A DNA stretch of 64,000 bases, taken from positions 511,001-575,000 of the forward strand of contig CAJHNH020000691.1 of assembly GCA_905116865.2 (NCBI GenBank), given 5' to 3'. The notes beneath the pieces are model-generated. The model had not been told where the DNA came from. It did no database searches and saw only the letters and a list, made by a program, of their open reading frames with translations. Positions 1 through 13,769 of the stretch are shown here, piece by piece (position 1 is the first letter of the stretch; each line of letters begins with the position of its first letter). The translations under genes and the position numbers were made by a program. Source of the stretch: Candidula unifasciata (Eukaryota > Mollusca > Gastropoda > Stylommatophora > Geomitridae).

Positions 1-235
1 AGAAAGAGACAAACACTGTTCTTTGGTCACATAATGAAAAGAGAGACATTGTAGAACATTGTGACAACTAGAAAGATCGGTGGAAAAAGGGGTAGAGGCA
101 GACCAAGAGAGATGATGCTGGATGGGCTGAAATGATGGCATGGAGGGAAATCATCAAGAGAGCTGTTCCAGGCAGCCAAGGATCATGATCTTTTAAGATG
201 CATGAGTGTCTACGCCAGTTGGCAGGGCACATGAT
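1..235 (+). mobile_element. LINE ORF2 3'-end fragment
   Basis: Conceptual translation gives the fragments RKRQTLFFGHIMKRETL and RKIGGKRGRGRPREMMLDGL, with stops between. This FGHIMRR / GKR.RGRPR signature is typical of the C-terminal end of non-LTR retrotransposon ORF2. A (GAT)n tail follows at 231-245. Similar fragments occur at 41195-41420 and 48550-48800. Confidence 0.7.
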
Positions 236-1467
236 GATGATGATGAAGAGGTGAGAAAAAGATGCATGTATAAATTAAGACACACATTATGAAAATCTGA
301 CCATGCAGGGTCAAAGGAATAAAGGCAGCCATAAATACAGATAGAGAAAAGATTTTTTTTTTAAATCTGATGGGAAAGACATGGTTGTACACATGACAAA
401 CAAAATGATGCCTTGGTCAAGGGCCTATGCTCGACTGGGGAATAAACAACTTTTGTTTACTGATCTAAATACAAAAGATAAAATTATCTTTCTTTGCTAC
501 TTTTCTTCTACCTTTAGCATGTTGACCCTTATGGTCTTGAAATAATCTTGTGCACCTAGCATATACCAAGGGAGTTGTGGTGTAGTAGTAATTGCTTGTA
601 CCAATATTAGATTGATCCCTTCCAGTTAATCTTGTTTAGTGCTCATAATCTCCCAGTGGAGTATAGACAGCCAACTGACACCAAGCCCTGTTTTATCTGT
701 AGACTTGTTCATGATTGCTTCGATTTTAGTGAAATTATTTTTATATGAACAGTTCAAAATAATAAACACATAACTAAAACAAGTGAACAGAATTAGACAT
801 TCATGAAATGTAATTTTTACACACACAGTCACTTTATTTTTCAACATAATTTCCACCAACATTGATGCATTTGTCGCATCGTTTTATCAGTCCTCCCAAA
901 CCTGCTGCATAGAACTGCGTGCACTGTTTTCTAAACAACATTATCATTTCACATTTAACTTTTGCATCATTCATGAAATTTCTACCGTCAAGGTGGGTTT
1001 TCAGTGGAGGGCTTTACGGAAAAACATTTGTCAGCAAAAACAGGAAGCATTTCCTTATGAATTTAATTTGCAGGCAGCCCTTTTGCCCCCTCCCCTCCCC
1101 AATAAAAACACAACAGCATATTGTTCGTTGAGGGTACACTCCTTGAGTGCAGTCACCATTGTTTTTTTCTGTGTTGCGAATGCGCATGCACCACCTAGCA
1201 CCATCTAACGAACAGAGACAGAAAGTTCAGTGTTGCTATTACCTAATGACATCTTTAGAAACCCCCAACTACATTTTTCTGCCATCCCATAACTGTTTGT
1301 GACTCACTTACTAACTTCCCCTCGTACAATTACAAACAAGAATACACAAATATTACCTATCTGAAAGTAGAGATGTTTCACAGAAATATCCATACACATC
1401 TGCTAATGCTAAATAATGCACCACACAATGATCTGACAAGCTTATAGATCTGTTCGTATGATCTTAG
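236..1467. other. Intron or upstream sequence, no gene seen
   Basis: AT-rich sequence upstream of the first visible TMTC4 exon. Apart from the mariner-like remnant at 834-925 I see no coding exon, RNA gene or array. Confidence 0.6.
834..925 (-). mobile_element. Mariner-like transposase C-terminus remnant
   Basis: On the minus strand a short open stretch reads FYAAGLGGLIKRCDKCINVG then GNYVEK and TAA. The pattern FY..G...L..R.DKC....G.YVEK-stop is the C-terminus of mariner-type (SETMAR-related) DDE transposases. Only this tail is recognisable; no terminal inverted repeats were located. Confidence 0.65.
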
Positions 1468-1555
1468 GTGGCTGGTGTTGTTGGCCGTGCTGAACTGCTT
1501 TGTGCCTTATTTTTCATCACCTCATTCCTGTTGTATGTAAAAGCCTGTACCAGGG
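1468..1555 (+). CDS. TMTC4: TMTC4 exon a (membrane region)
   Basis: Encodes [20 protein letters not shown] and continues to KACTR, a hydrophobic span close to the vertebrate TMTC4 stretch. It is preceded by acceptor CTTAG and followed by donor GTAAGT at 1556. It starts in phase 0 and ends in phase 1, so the split codon completes with AT of the next exon to give Asp. This is the first coding exon visible in the window. Confidence 0.9.
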
Positions 1556-4500
1556 GTAAGTGTAGTCATGAGGGCTGTGTCCAAACAGTTATCTTTACAA
1601 ACTATTTCTAGTACAAGCTATACCTAAGGTGTGTGGTTATACCATTTCTAATACTGTTTCTTCATAGTGTCACCATGTTATTAGTTAACAGCTGGAAAAA
1701 CCTTCACAAGAAAGAAGTAAAAGAAATAGAAATAAAAAAAACCCTTATTCAACAGACAAAGCGGAAAGTATGTTGTAGCTATGATGCTGATCTGCTGGCT
1801 CGAAAGTCTTGGGTTTGGAACTGCAGTGGGTGGATTTGAAAAACAGAAACAGTTGACCTTGGCTCTCAGATCCACCCATCTAAAATGGGGGACAGGAAGT
1901 AAAAATGAAAAAAGAGGCAGCCATGTGATGTTGACCCTATCACCCGCAGAGTGCCAGCTGGCCTGTCAAACAATATGATTCTAGCACCATATGCCCAGTA
2001 AATCACTGGCACTGAGTGAAGAGTGCGGAGGCTCAGATAGATCATTACGGTCTGAGGAGAATGACACTCCGAGGAGTGACCAGGGGATGTGGCCGACCCT
2101 TAACACTCAGGGGAAGGATGAGACGGATATACAATCAGACGGTTACTGGTACCATCAGAATAATAACTCTTTGCTTGCTGCTGAAGATGGGGACGGAGTA
2201 CTTTTGGGAGGGTCCCGAGTGCTGTGATGTCGATTCCTAATTCAACATTCAACATCACTGGCACTGAAAGAGTCTTTTACTAAATATTTATAAATACAGG
2301 GTTTCCTTGACTTGTTATGACCCAGTCCAGTTAACAGGTTTAAGGTGAACTGGTTGTTAAGTCAAATTGTATTTGTTAGCACTGTTTTCATGCAAAAGGG
2401 TTCTAAAAATTGTACATAAAATACAAACATTCTGTCTGTTTACCTATAATTAGACCCTGCTGCACTGTGATCATCATTTCATATAATTCTGTTAACCCGA
2501 CAGTTTAATGTATACTTCTTTACTATTTTTATTTTCATATTTGTTGTTGTAACTTTTCCTGTTGAAGTTGTCAAGCTGTTTTCTTCTCACTGTGAAGGTC
2601 ATGGGTTCGTTTCACAGCTGTATTATTCTATTCACGAGTGCAATTTTTATGGAGACCCCTGGGGATCGTCGCCAGAGCTATGGAGTTTGCGCTTTGTGCG
2701 ATGCTCTTGGCAGGCGGCTAGTCGCTGTGCGGAAAAAGACCAAGCTGTAACCCTTTCGTTTCTAAGCAATATATGATGTTTATATTATCACTTTTAGGTG
2801 AATCCTACCCATTACATAATATGTTCTCATACTTGTCCCCGTGGCAAAGTGCTTGAGTGGTTTGCTTCATGCTCATTTTGTTGTGGAATTGATTGTTTAT
2901 TAACCACATCCTTCATTTTTAGGGAGCTGATGTTTCAAGAGTTTATAAGGGTTGTTGTTGGAGCTGCAGAATCTATGGTTTTTAGGGTGCTTTCCTGAGA
3001 GAGACTGAGCCATATGGGATAAACACCTTGCTCCTTGAAGTTATTTCTTTTGCCTGTAAATTTGTTACATTTGGTTAGAGCACACTTGAGAAATCAGGCT
3101 TCTCAGCTGACAGCTGCTTCCACTGTGCAACTATCATCTTTGAAAGATGACAGACCATGGCAACAGCCAGGCTTAAACAAAAAAGAACCCTGCAAAAGTG
3201 GTAAATAGAGACAGTTAAGGCAGTTTGGTAGATAATGTTATAGTGGTTGTTGTTGATGTTGAAGTTGTGTTCCTCTCGTTGCAGCCACTTTTGTTACTGT
3301 CAGGGTTAATCAGAAAGTCATAATTTACAAAATATCAGAAAAACATTATAATGTGACCACAACACTTGACTATAGGAATATTGAAAATGTCAAATATGAC
3401 TACCAACTTATAGTTTTACCTGTTGTTAGATGTAGTCGGACAGAGCTGAAGTTGAAACTTTAGCTATAGGGCTGTTGTAAATGGCTAGAGAAGTTGGTTA
3501 AACCAGCAAAACTTGTGCATGAATGAAAACAACACAATTATGCCCCCTTTGCTTCATACTTTTAGGTGGGGTCCCTTTGTTCAACAGAAACCAGGATTTT
3601 TCAGATGGTATGCAACAGTGTGCATTACCAGCACCTTTAATTTGGGCATAATTTTTTTTCTGCACTACTGTAATAGACACTTTGTAGTGAGTACTAGCAT
3701 GTTATAGACATCTTGTTATGATTACCAGCACCTTTTCCTAGAAAAAGCTCTGCCAGTAACCATTATTTTTAGAACCAGTCTTCCCCTGTGGATTTTGGGG
3801 TCCCACTGTGGGGAAAACAAGAATAGACCCACTGCCTTCCCAACAAGCATGTTGTACGAGTCAAATTATTGGGGGCTTCCTTCAGAGTCAGAGTGCATCT
3901 GCCTAAGAAACAACAAACCAACCATCTGCTTACAAATAAGCAAGATCTGTAAAATGGATGCACACGCAAAACTCAGGTTCTGGAACAAAGCCGAAGTCCA
4001 GAAATGGACAAACAACCAGGTCTATCCGCCGTGGTTTACATCCGGTGAACACAAAAAACAAGGAACAACAGAACCAGACTGCCAGTATCCTCACTTGAAG
4101 TTTTTCATGTTCTAATCATAATGAATATTTAGCTACATTTATGATGATAATCTAAACGCAGATTCAGAGTTCCGTCCTAAGGGTTTCTCTTTCATCTGGT
4201 TGTGCGCCAGTTTGATATTTTGTGGCCTGGCAACATTCAGCAAGGAACAAGGAATTACAGTTCTTGTGAGTAGCAGTTTTTAACCAAGTGATTTGCGTAG
4301 CTTGGAAATTAGTTTGTTAATAAAGCAAAAGGCCAATCTTACGTCAGTGGCATATCTGGAATGTGATGCTTCTTACGTCAGTTTCATATCTAGAATGTGA
4401 TGCTTCTTACGTCAGTGTCATATCTAGAATGTGATGCGTCTTACGTCAGTGTCATATCTAGAATGTGATGCGTCTTACGTCAGTGTCATATCTAGAATGT

Positions 4501-7500
4501 GATGCGTCTTACGTCAGTGTCATATCTAGAATGTGATGCTTCTTACGTCAGTGTCATATCTAGAATGTGATGCGTCTTACGTCAGTGTCATATCTAGAAT
4601 GTGATGCTTCTTACGTCAGTGTCATATCTAGAATGTGATGCGTCTTACGTCAGTGTCATATCTAGAATGTGATGCGTCTTACGTCAGTGTCATATCTAGA
4701 ATGTGATGCGTCTTACGTCAGTGTCATATCTAGAATGTGATGCGTCTTACGTCAGTGTCATATCTAGAATGTGATGCATCTTACGTCAGTGTCATATCTA
4801 GAATGTGATGCTTCTTACGTCAGTGTCATATCTAGAATGTGATGCGTCTTACGTCAGTGTCATATCTAGAATGTGATGCTTCTTACGTCAGTGTCATATC
4901 TAGAATGTGATGCGTCTTACGTCAGTGTCATATCTAGAATGTGATGATTGACTCACAGTCGGCACACAGTGGATGATGTCAACATCATGCCAGCCCCCAT
5001 TACTTCCCAGGACATTGCCTGCTGCCACTGTTTTGCTGGGTTGAGCTGGGAGCCAAGGTCCCTTTGTAACAAACAAAAATCCACCTTTTGCGAATTTGAA
5101 CCCAAGACCTTGAGGCAGGCGGGTAAGCATCTAACCCAGTGGTTCTCAACCTTCCTAATGCTGCAACCCTTTAATACAGTTCCAAGTGTTGTGGTGACCC
5201 CCAGCCGAAAAATTAATGTTGTTGTTACTTCATAACTTCAGTGTATATGTGTTTTCCTATGGTCTTAGGCAACCCCTGTAAAAGGCTTGTTCGACCCACA
5301 AAAGGGTCATGACCCATAGGTTGAGAACCACTGATCTAACCCCTGCACTGCCAATTAGGTTAATAATGTGATGAAATCTTATGTATATAAGACATTTTCA
5401 TCCATGTCAACATGATACACAATTAATCCAACAATTATGTCCTTACTGATGAGGACACATCACCATTTTTTCGCCTCAGGACATTTGCCTGGATAAGCAT
5501 CTTCATTGCATCTTTCCTAACCGTGCACAAGTGTGCTAGGCCAACAAAACTGCACACCATTGTCCTCTTATACATCAAACTATACTGACCCAATGAAGCA
5601 CCAGGAGACTTACCATTGTCTATAATGTTGTATTCATCTGTGTTTTTGTTACTGGTTGTGTGCATTGTTTTTGATGATGTTTCCATTTGTGTTTTTGTTA
5701 CTGGTTGCATGCATTGATTTTAATGATGTATCCTTCTGTGCTTTTGTAACTGGTTGTATGCATTGTTTTTGATGATGTATCCTTCTGTGCTTTTGTAACT
5801 GGTTGTATGCATTGTTTTTGATGATGTATCCATCTGTTTTTGTTACTGGTTGTATGCATTGGTTTTGATGATGTATCCAACTGTGTTTTTGTTTCTGATA
5901 GTATGCATTGTAGGAACAGATCAAATGGTTTTTGGACCTGAGTCAAGCCTACCACCAGATACAGCACCACAGAGAGCCTTGTCATTCAGACATAATGTAA
6001 GCAGAAATAGAGGTCGACCACACAAGCGATGGATAGATGGAATATCTGAGGCTGTAAATACCAGGGTCTACATAGCACATATCAAGGCTTACACCTGATG
6101 CCTCTTCAAAACCTGATGCTGAAAGGCAGAACAAGACTGAAGAAGAAAAAGAATGCATTGTGTGAGATGTTGTATCTATCATATCAGTGTTTTTCTTACA
6201 GGGACTTTGCAGTGTTTATGATATTGTATCTGTTTGCGGTGTGGACCTCGGAGTCTTGCTTGGATTCACAAAATCAGCAGGCACAAAGTTGTCCGTGTCT
6301 GTGCAGAAGCCTGTGCCTTCAGCATCTTCATCTCTGTCCAATGGAGCTTCATTAAAAAAGGTTTGTGGGGAGAATGGAAGTTTGCTGTGTATTGTTATAT
6401 ATGTGTGTTTGTCCTTTGTGACTAAGTAATGTAGTCATGTGTGTTTATAACAAGTTGTTTTGAACATTCAGATTGTTGCTTTGGCATAGTAGTCGAGCTG
6501 TTTGCCTTGCGCTCTAGAGGTTGTGAGTTCGTTTCACATTGGCAGCTTTCGGTTCATGGGAGCAGTTTTTATGGAGACTCTAGGTGATCATGGCCAGAGC
6601 TATTTAGTTTGTGCTTTGTATGACACTCTTGGCAAGAACTAGCCATTCTGCAGAAAGAGATTGTCATGTGAGATTAAAATCTACTTCAGTGAAGTCGATC
6701 CTCACACCTTTAACCTTTGTTTTGCACTTTCTTCACTACATTAACAACAAAAAAAACAATTCTTACACTTCCTCTTCCTCATCATCTTCTTCTTTTTATC
6801 ATCTTCTTCTTCTTTTTATTCTCTTCATTCTTATTTTCTTTCCTACTGTTTCCTTACCCTTTTACTCTTCTTCATATTCTTTGTCTACTGTCACCCTCTA
6901 TTTTGTCTTTGAGCCCCATTTTTGACTACAGGCCAAGCTTCTTCCCTACCTTTATTTTCATCTTTTTTCTCAGCTTCTCTACCTACATCTCCTGTTTCTT
7001 CTTCATTTGTCTTCATCTTCTTCTTTTTTTTCTCTGGTTCTTTGTTTTCTTCTTTTATGTCTACCTCTTCTTGTTAATTGTTTTCTCTTATTCTCCTTTG
7101 TTTTTCATCTACTACCCTTTCATCATCTGCTGTTTCTTAACATTCATCCTATATTCCCAAATAGCTTATATACAGAGCATTTATTAATAGCAATACTGTT
7201 GACATCTTTTATGTGAATTCCCCAGGAATGTGGATCAGTGGCACCGTGGCAGGTATCACTTGTGAAGCGGCACATTCTGCTTACTGCTACCGGTGTAATA
7301 CTGTTGGTAGTTCGGTGGAAAGTTATGGGGTCATCACCGCCGACATTTCAGATACATGACAACCCTCATTCATTTGTTAATGGATCTCTCTTCAGGGTAG
7401 GAATCCTTATTTGTTTCATCATTAATAATAGACATATTCTATTATTTGTGATAAAGCTCGTTTACACTTGTAATGATGTTACGTGTTCTAATGTTGTTAC

Positions 7501-10500
7501 TGTCTACAATTGACAACACTGAATCGGCACTTGAATTCCAATATGCATTCTATCAGCTTATTGTAGTTTATCATCATTTCTCCACCAACCCAGTTATTCA
7601 ACATCAATCCTTTCCTGGTGATCACAGTTAAACTATGTAATACTCATTTATCCTATATTCTATGTCTTCAAATGCAACAACCGTCTTTGTCGAACTCTGG
7701 TATGCAACTGACCATGAGCCAACCTCAGGTTTTTCCTCCTTCATAACTCTAGCCCGGAGTATTCCCCTGCTTTTGTCTCTTGCACAGGTTTTCTGCTCGG
7801 CCTTCTTTGAGCATGGTCCACTATACAAAACAGAGTCATCACACAATTCAAATTTTGAACTGTGTCCATTTTCATAATAATACTCTTCATATGTAAGACA
7901 TACCTATTCAATATATACGCAGAAAATATAATGAGAAATGTCAAAAATGACCAGACTTGTGACAGTTATGATCCGCTCAGTATTGGTGGCAACCCTATTC
8001 CGGAACTCTGCTACACAGATGACACAGTCCTCCTTTCGAACAGCGTAAAGGGAATAGAAAATTTAATATTGTCCGTCCAAAAGCACAGTGAAGATAAAAA
8101 TCTGTTCTTGAATTTAAAGAAAACGAAAATAATGTCCACAGATAAAACTGGCTGTCACCCAAAAATAACAATAAATAATGAAGAAATTGAAAATGTCACA
8201 CACTTTGAAAATCTAGGCTCTGTAATAAACAACAATGGAGACTGTTCGACAGAAATTAAAAGGAGGATGGCCATAGCAATGCAAAGATTGAACAGCCTTA
8301 AAAGTCTGGTTAAGCACCAGCAAGGAGATAAAAATTAGAATTTCGAGAGCATGCATCTTCCCTGTGGCTACATACGGATGTGAGTCGTGGACTCTCAGTC
8401 CTTAAGAAAGAGAATAGGGGCTTTTGAGCTGAAATGCTATAGAAAGATTCTCAGAATATCTTGGACAAAGAAGATGAGAAATATTGACATCTCAAAAGAT
8501 CTTAACATCAAGGAAGATTGGCTAATAAACAGCATCCTTTCTCAAAAGCTGAAATATTTTGGTCATATCAAGCGCCACGACGGATTGGGAAAAAATTATA
8601 GCAGAAGGCATGGTACCAGGAAGGAGAAGCAGGGGCCGACCGACACCAAGATGGGTACAGGATATAAGTGACTCCTTGAGTGTGAAAGTTCATGAGGCGG
8701 GAGAACTGGCAAGAGACAGAGTTTCTTACAGGCAGACTGTGATGAGAGCGACTTTCTGCAAAGGACCTGCTACATGATGGATGGATGTTGGACTCATTGT
8801 TTCTGTTGTCTTAAGGAAACTTCTCAGATCCTGCACTTTTTTTTTCTTACTTTTATTTTAATAATCAAAACACTCATGCCTGAATTTGTTTTTCTTATGT
8901 GGGTTTTGGGGGGGGGGGGGGGGGGGGGGGGAGAGAGAATAGTAGACCCCCTAAACAAGCATGTCATACAAGGCGACTAATTATGGAAGTTTCCTTTGAA
9001 GTCAGCGTTCATCTGCCTGAGAGACGAGGAACCAACAGTCTGCATGTAAGTAAGCCATATATGTAAAAAAAAATGTGCACGCAAAACTCATGATCGAAGT
9101 CCAGAAATGGATGAACAACCAGAGGTTTTAAAGAGAGTTGACAGCCAGTGAACTTTAAGAAGAGGAAGAAGAATTTGTTTTATGTTTACAAAATGTTTAA
9201 GTCAGTGACACTGTCGAGCTCTTGTTATTGACACTTAGTATCAGTTATTATCCTCAGGTCTTGAACTACAACTACCTGTATGCCATCAATGCCTGGATAC
9301 TGTTGTGCCCACAGTGGTTGTGCTTCGACTGGTCGATGGGTTGTGTGCCTACAATTGCCTCCCTTGATGACCCTCGCCTGATTGCAGTGATGCTATTTTG
9401 GGTCATGTTGCTGCTACTGTTGTGGACTTGCTTGTGCAATGAAAGTATAGCCACCAGAAGGTACTGACATGAATCATGTGTTCCTCATTTTAAGGAGAAG
9501 AAGAATCGACCCACTGCCTCTATAAAAGCATGCCATAAAAGTCGACTAATTAGGAGTGTTTCATTTGAAGTCGCAGTGCATGTGCCTGTGAGTTGAGGGA
9601 CCGGCAATCTGCCTACAAATAAATAAGATCTGTAAAACAGATGTGCATGCAAAACTCAAGTTCTGTGACAAAAGTCCAGAAGTGGATGAAGTACCAGAAC
9701 TTTCCGTTGCTGTTACAGCTGATGCACGTAAATAAGAAGAAAAATCATTTATCACATGAGGCAAACACTATGAATTATTCATAACTCTGCACTGTACACA
9801 AATAAAAAGACACCTTTCTTTACCAGAAGGGTAGACCTTCTGACTTGGGTGGGCATATGAGCTGAGAATGCCTTCAATATAAACCCTGACACTTGGAAGG
9901 CTGCTGCAAAGGACTGAATCATATAGCGAACATCTATCCAGAAAAGTGCAGCAACTTGCAAGGCATCCATAAAAAAGGGCAGCTGAACAACACAGGTAGG
10001 CTAGAAAACCCCTATAACAGACCTTTTATCTACAGACATTGTTCTGTGCCCTCATTGTCCTAGATCCTTCCGGGCACGTATTGGGCTTATATGTCCTAGA
10101 TCCTTCCGGGCACGTATTGGGCTTATAAGTCACTTCTGGACTCACTGACCGTCGACTGTAGTTTCATAACTGATGAAAGAAAGAGTGATCCTCATCACTT
10201 GTGGTGACAAACAACAAGCTGAGCATTGCTTTGTTATGTTATGTTATCACAATCCACTTCACTGCACATTGGGCATTTCCGTGCATGCTGAGTGCTCTAA
10301 TGCAGCAGTCACTCCAAAGTACTTTTACTAATTGTTTCCATAAGAAGCTGGTTATATTGTTTCCTATCTCGGCCTCGAAGACGGCATAGACGTGCTTCAC
10401 TGTGCTTTTCATCCCATGTCACGCAATCGTGTTAGTGTCAGGGATTCCTCATCATCCACTAGCCCAGTCCGTACAGCGTTGACGATATCTGCTCTGTCCA

Positions 10501-13500
10501 TGCTTCTTCCCGCAATCATTAGTGCGGTGCTTGCCAGTTGGTCTGCTCGCTCATTTCCCTTTACCCCCGCATGACCAGGTGTGAAGATCCAGGTGAGGCA
10601 GGTTAAGTGTGATTTTTGAATGGAGCATTGCTATATAGCACCATATGCCTCTTATGCCTCAAGATGTGGAAAAGAGTTCTTTCTTTTATCATACTTTACC
10701 ATTTGTACCTAATAACTCGTCATCATCTGAACAGTTGGCTGCATGGTTCATGGTGTGTGTCTGAGTGGGCATACACTTTGCAGGGGAAGGGGAAGACAAT
10801 AGAAGAAGTCAGGCATTCAGTTCAGCTACTTCTAGTATGACAGTGAAAATAGTAGCTGTCACAAGGGCACTTGCATGGCTGATGGAACAGAAAAGAACTC
10901 ATGCATCAATAGTGACAGACTCAATAAGCATGCTTAACTCTTTAAGGCCCAAACAACGGTGTGAGCGTAGTTTGAGAAGTTCTGTTCTGCCCAAACAACA
11001 GTGTCATCGTTAATCGTGTATCTCTTACATTTTTCTTTGCATGCGCGTTCGTACTAGTTTCTAATGTTTGGAGGTACGAATAACCTATTCAGGGAAAGTC
11101 ACTCTGCCGAAATCCTTTTAGTTTCACTTCTTGAACTAAAACACACGTGGATAATTTGAGAGAAAAAAACATAAATTTTTTTTTTAACAGTTTATTTTCT
11201 AAGTTCGTTTTTGAGTGCACTGAATACCAATGTTCTAACCACAAGAACAGGTCGCAGAATGCGTCTTTCTGCGGCCGAAGCTCTGAAATTGTTTCAGTCA
11301 GATGTTTTTAATTGTGAAAATGATAATAACAATTTAGATTTTTTGGAAAGTGATTCAGACAGTGAATTTTCACCAGTGAAGCTGAGCGATCAGCTGTTCG
11401 GAATCTAGCGATTCTGACGAGTTTATTACACAGACAATGTCCCATACTACCGTATTTATGGTGTAAGAGAAGGAAAGTGCTCTAAACAAAGAGATAGTAC
11501 TATACTATGGCTAAGCCACATTGAAATCATCGCAGCTACAGTCTGTAAATAACTGTACAAAGTGAATAGTAAATAGTGTGTGTGTTATGGCTCATTTTTC
11601 TGCCATTTTTTCTCTGACATTTTGCTTAGCACTCGGTGGAAACTAAGAGCCCCTGAGTGATAAACTAACCCAGAAAGTTATCATAACTTTAGAATATGTT
11701 AGGACATTGAACAAACTTTGAAGTTTTGTTCTGAAATTTGGATATTTACTATTCTTGTGGCTGCAAAACCATGGTAAGTGAAGAATTTTTGTGTGAAAAG
11801 TTGTCCTTGTGAAATTAACACCTGCTGAATTCTGCTTTTCCACTAACTATAACAAAAATAAACAAACACTTATCATCAGATTCAGAATGTACACTCATTT
11901 CTCGTTTAAAAAATATAAACTGTTATAGGGATTAGAAGTATATTACAGTCTCTACAGCCTTTCTTGTACACCCACCCCTCTGCCAGTTTTGTAAAGGGAA
12001 ATTAATGTGGGCCAAGTCTGTCAAAATTCATGGGCCTGAAAGAGTTAAGAAGATCCAGACTAGCAGACTCCAACAAGAATCGGTTGACAGCATCGAGAAT
12101 TTATCAATTTATCAAGAAACTATCTTGGCTGTTACACCAGGATACAAAGGAAAGAAAACAGCCGACAGTGTCTGCAGTAATTAGTTGGGAAAGAAGTATG
12201 GACAGGGCAGATATACTGAATAGGCTGTGTTCCAAAGAGGTTGAGACAGATTAATCAGAGGCTGCACTGCATGTTGAAAATGGATTTTAAACAGCATCAA
12301 GCATGTAAAGCATGTAGAAACTGGTTGTAGGCAAAGAAAGAAGATGTGCCACTCAACTCTTACTGGGTGCATTAAACATGGAGATACTGAGAGGGCTGCT
12401 GCATCAGAGGACGGAACACGAATGAGTCAGACCTATGTACTAGGATGTTGTAAACAAATAACATAACCGTACATTGAGGAAAAACAAGTCTTGTTAACTT
12501 GTACCCCTGTTGTAGCTTGCAGTATTTGGTATTAATTTCTGTAAGGTTGTTCTTGATTCAATCATTCCATCCTTTGTATGATCAAGTTGTTCTTGATGCC
12601 ATCATTCCATCCTTTGTATGATCAAGTTGTTCTTGATGCCATCATTCTGTTTTATACATGGTCATGTTTTTCTTGATGCCATCATTCCATATTTTGCATG
12701 GTCAGTTTGTTCTTTATTCCATCTTGCTCGTTCCATAATTTACCCAGTCAGGTTGCTGTTGATGCCATCATTCCATCTTTCACAAGCTTAAGTTGTACTT
12801 GATGCCATTGTTCCAACCCTTAAATGCTCAGGTTGTCTTGATGCCATCGTTCCATGGTTTTGCCCTTGTACTGTGCTTATTATGTTTCTTCCACATAACT
12901 GGTAACTAATACTAAGGCGTTCTGTAATGAATTGTTTAACTGGTTTAATTCCTCGCTTCCTTCTACTTCAGACATCTCAATATTTAATTGTTTGAGTATC
13001 TTTGTGTTTTCAAATCAAATACTACTTGTAGACCAACTATTAGTTTTATGTAACACAATTTAAAAAAATAAACTAAGTGCTTAAACAATATTTAATAACT
13101 AGTTTGGCAAATCAGATACTAATTTTCTTGATGGCTAACTTGGGCAGCAAATGTCTGCAGAAGTCAGATGCATCGGCCAAAAGACGCAAATATTGCAGCC
13201 ATGTTGTAAACAGACACGACACATTTTACACCTTCAGATGAATGCAGAACTATCAGAAGAAGAAGATACTAATTTCACTTATTCTAGAGCCACAATTACA
13301 GTTTTTAAATAACACCATGCAAATCAAATAACATTTTTAAATCAAACATTAATTTTTATGATTCTAGAATTACAATTAGTTTTTGAATATGACTGTTTTA
13401 AAATTAATCACTGCGTTTGATTATCCTACTAGAGCTGTGAGTTTAGCTATGGCTGTCATTGTGGTGCCCTTCTTGCCTGCCACCAATATTCTCTTCCGTG

Positions 13501-13727
13501 TGGGGTTTGTGGTTGCAGAAAGGGTGTTGTACCTTCCATCAGCGGGGTTCTGTTTGTTGGTTGTTCTTGGGCTCCGGAGAATCTGCAGCTACCCCAGGCT
13601 AACAGAGGTAAGTCTTACTATCAGGTTTGCTAGCTGTTGTTTTTTTGGAGTCATCTTTGGACCTTATGAGGTCTTTAATTTTCTGTTCACACAAGTTAAC
13701 TGTGGGGTTTTACTACAGCAAATTAAG

Positions 13728-13769
<42 letters not shown>

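Noticed and set aside
236..1467. Search for the TMTC4 exon carrying the HPVHTE motif
   Set aside because: Not found on the plus strand before 1468, so it must be upstream of the window.
4339..4950. CRISPR-like array (also considered for the other regular arrays)
   Set aside because: Units are head to tail without distinct unique spacers, and the host is an animal.
6717..7187. 156-codon hydrophobic frame rich in Phe, Leu and Ser
   Set aside because: Caused by the polypyrimidine tract; it overlaps no TMTC4 phase and ends before exon d.
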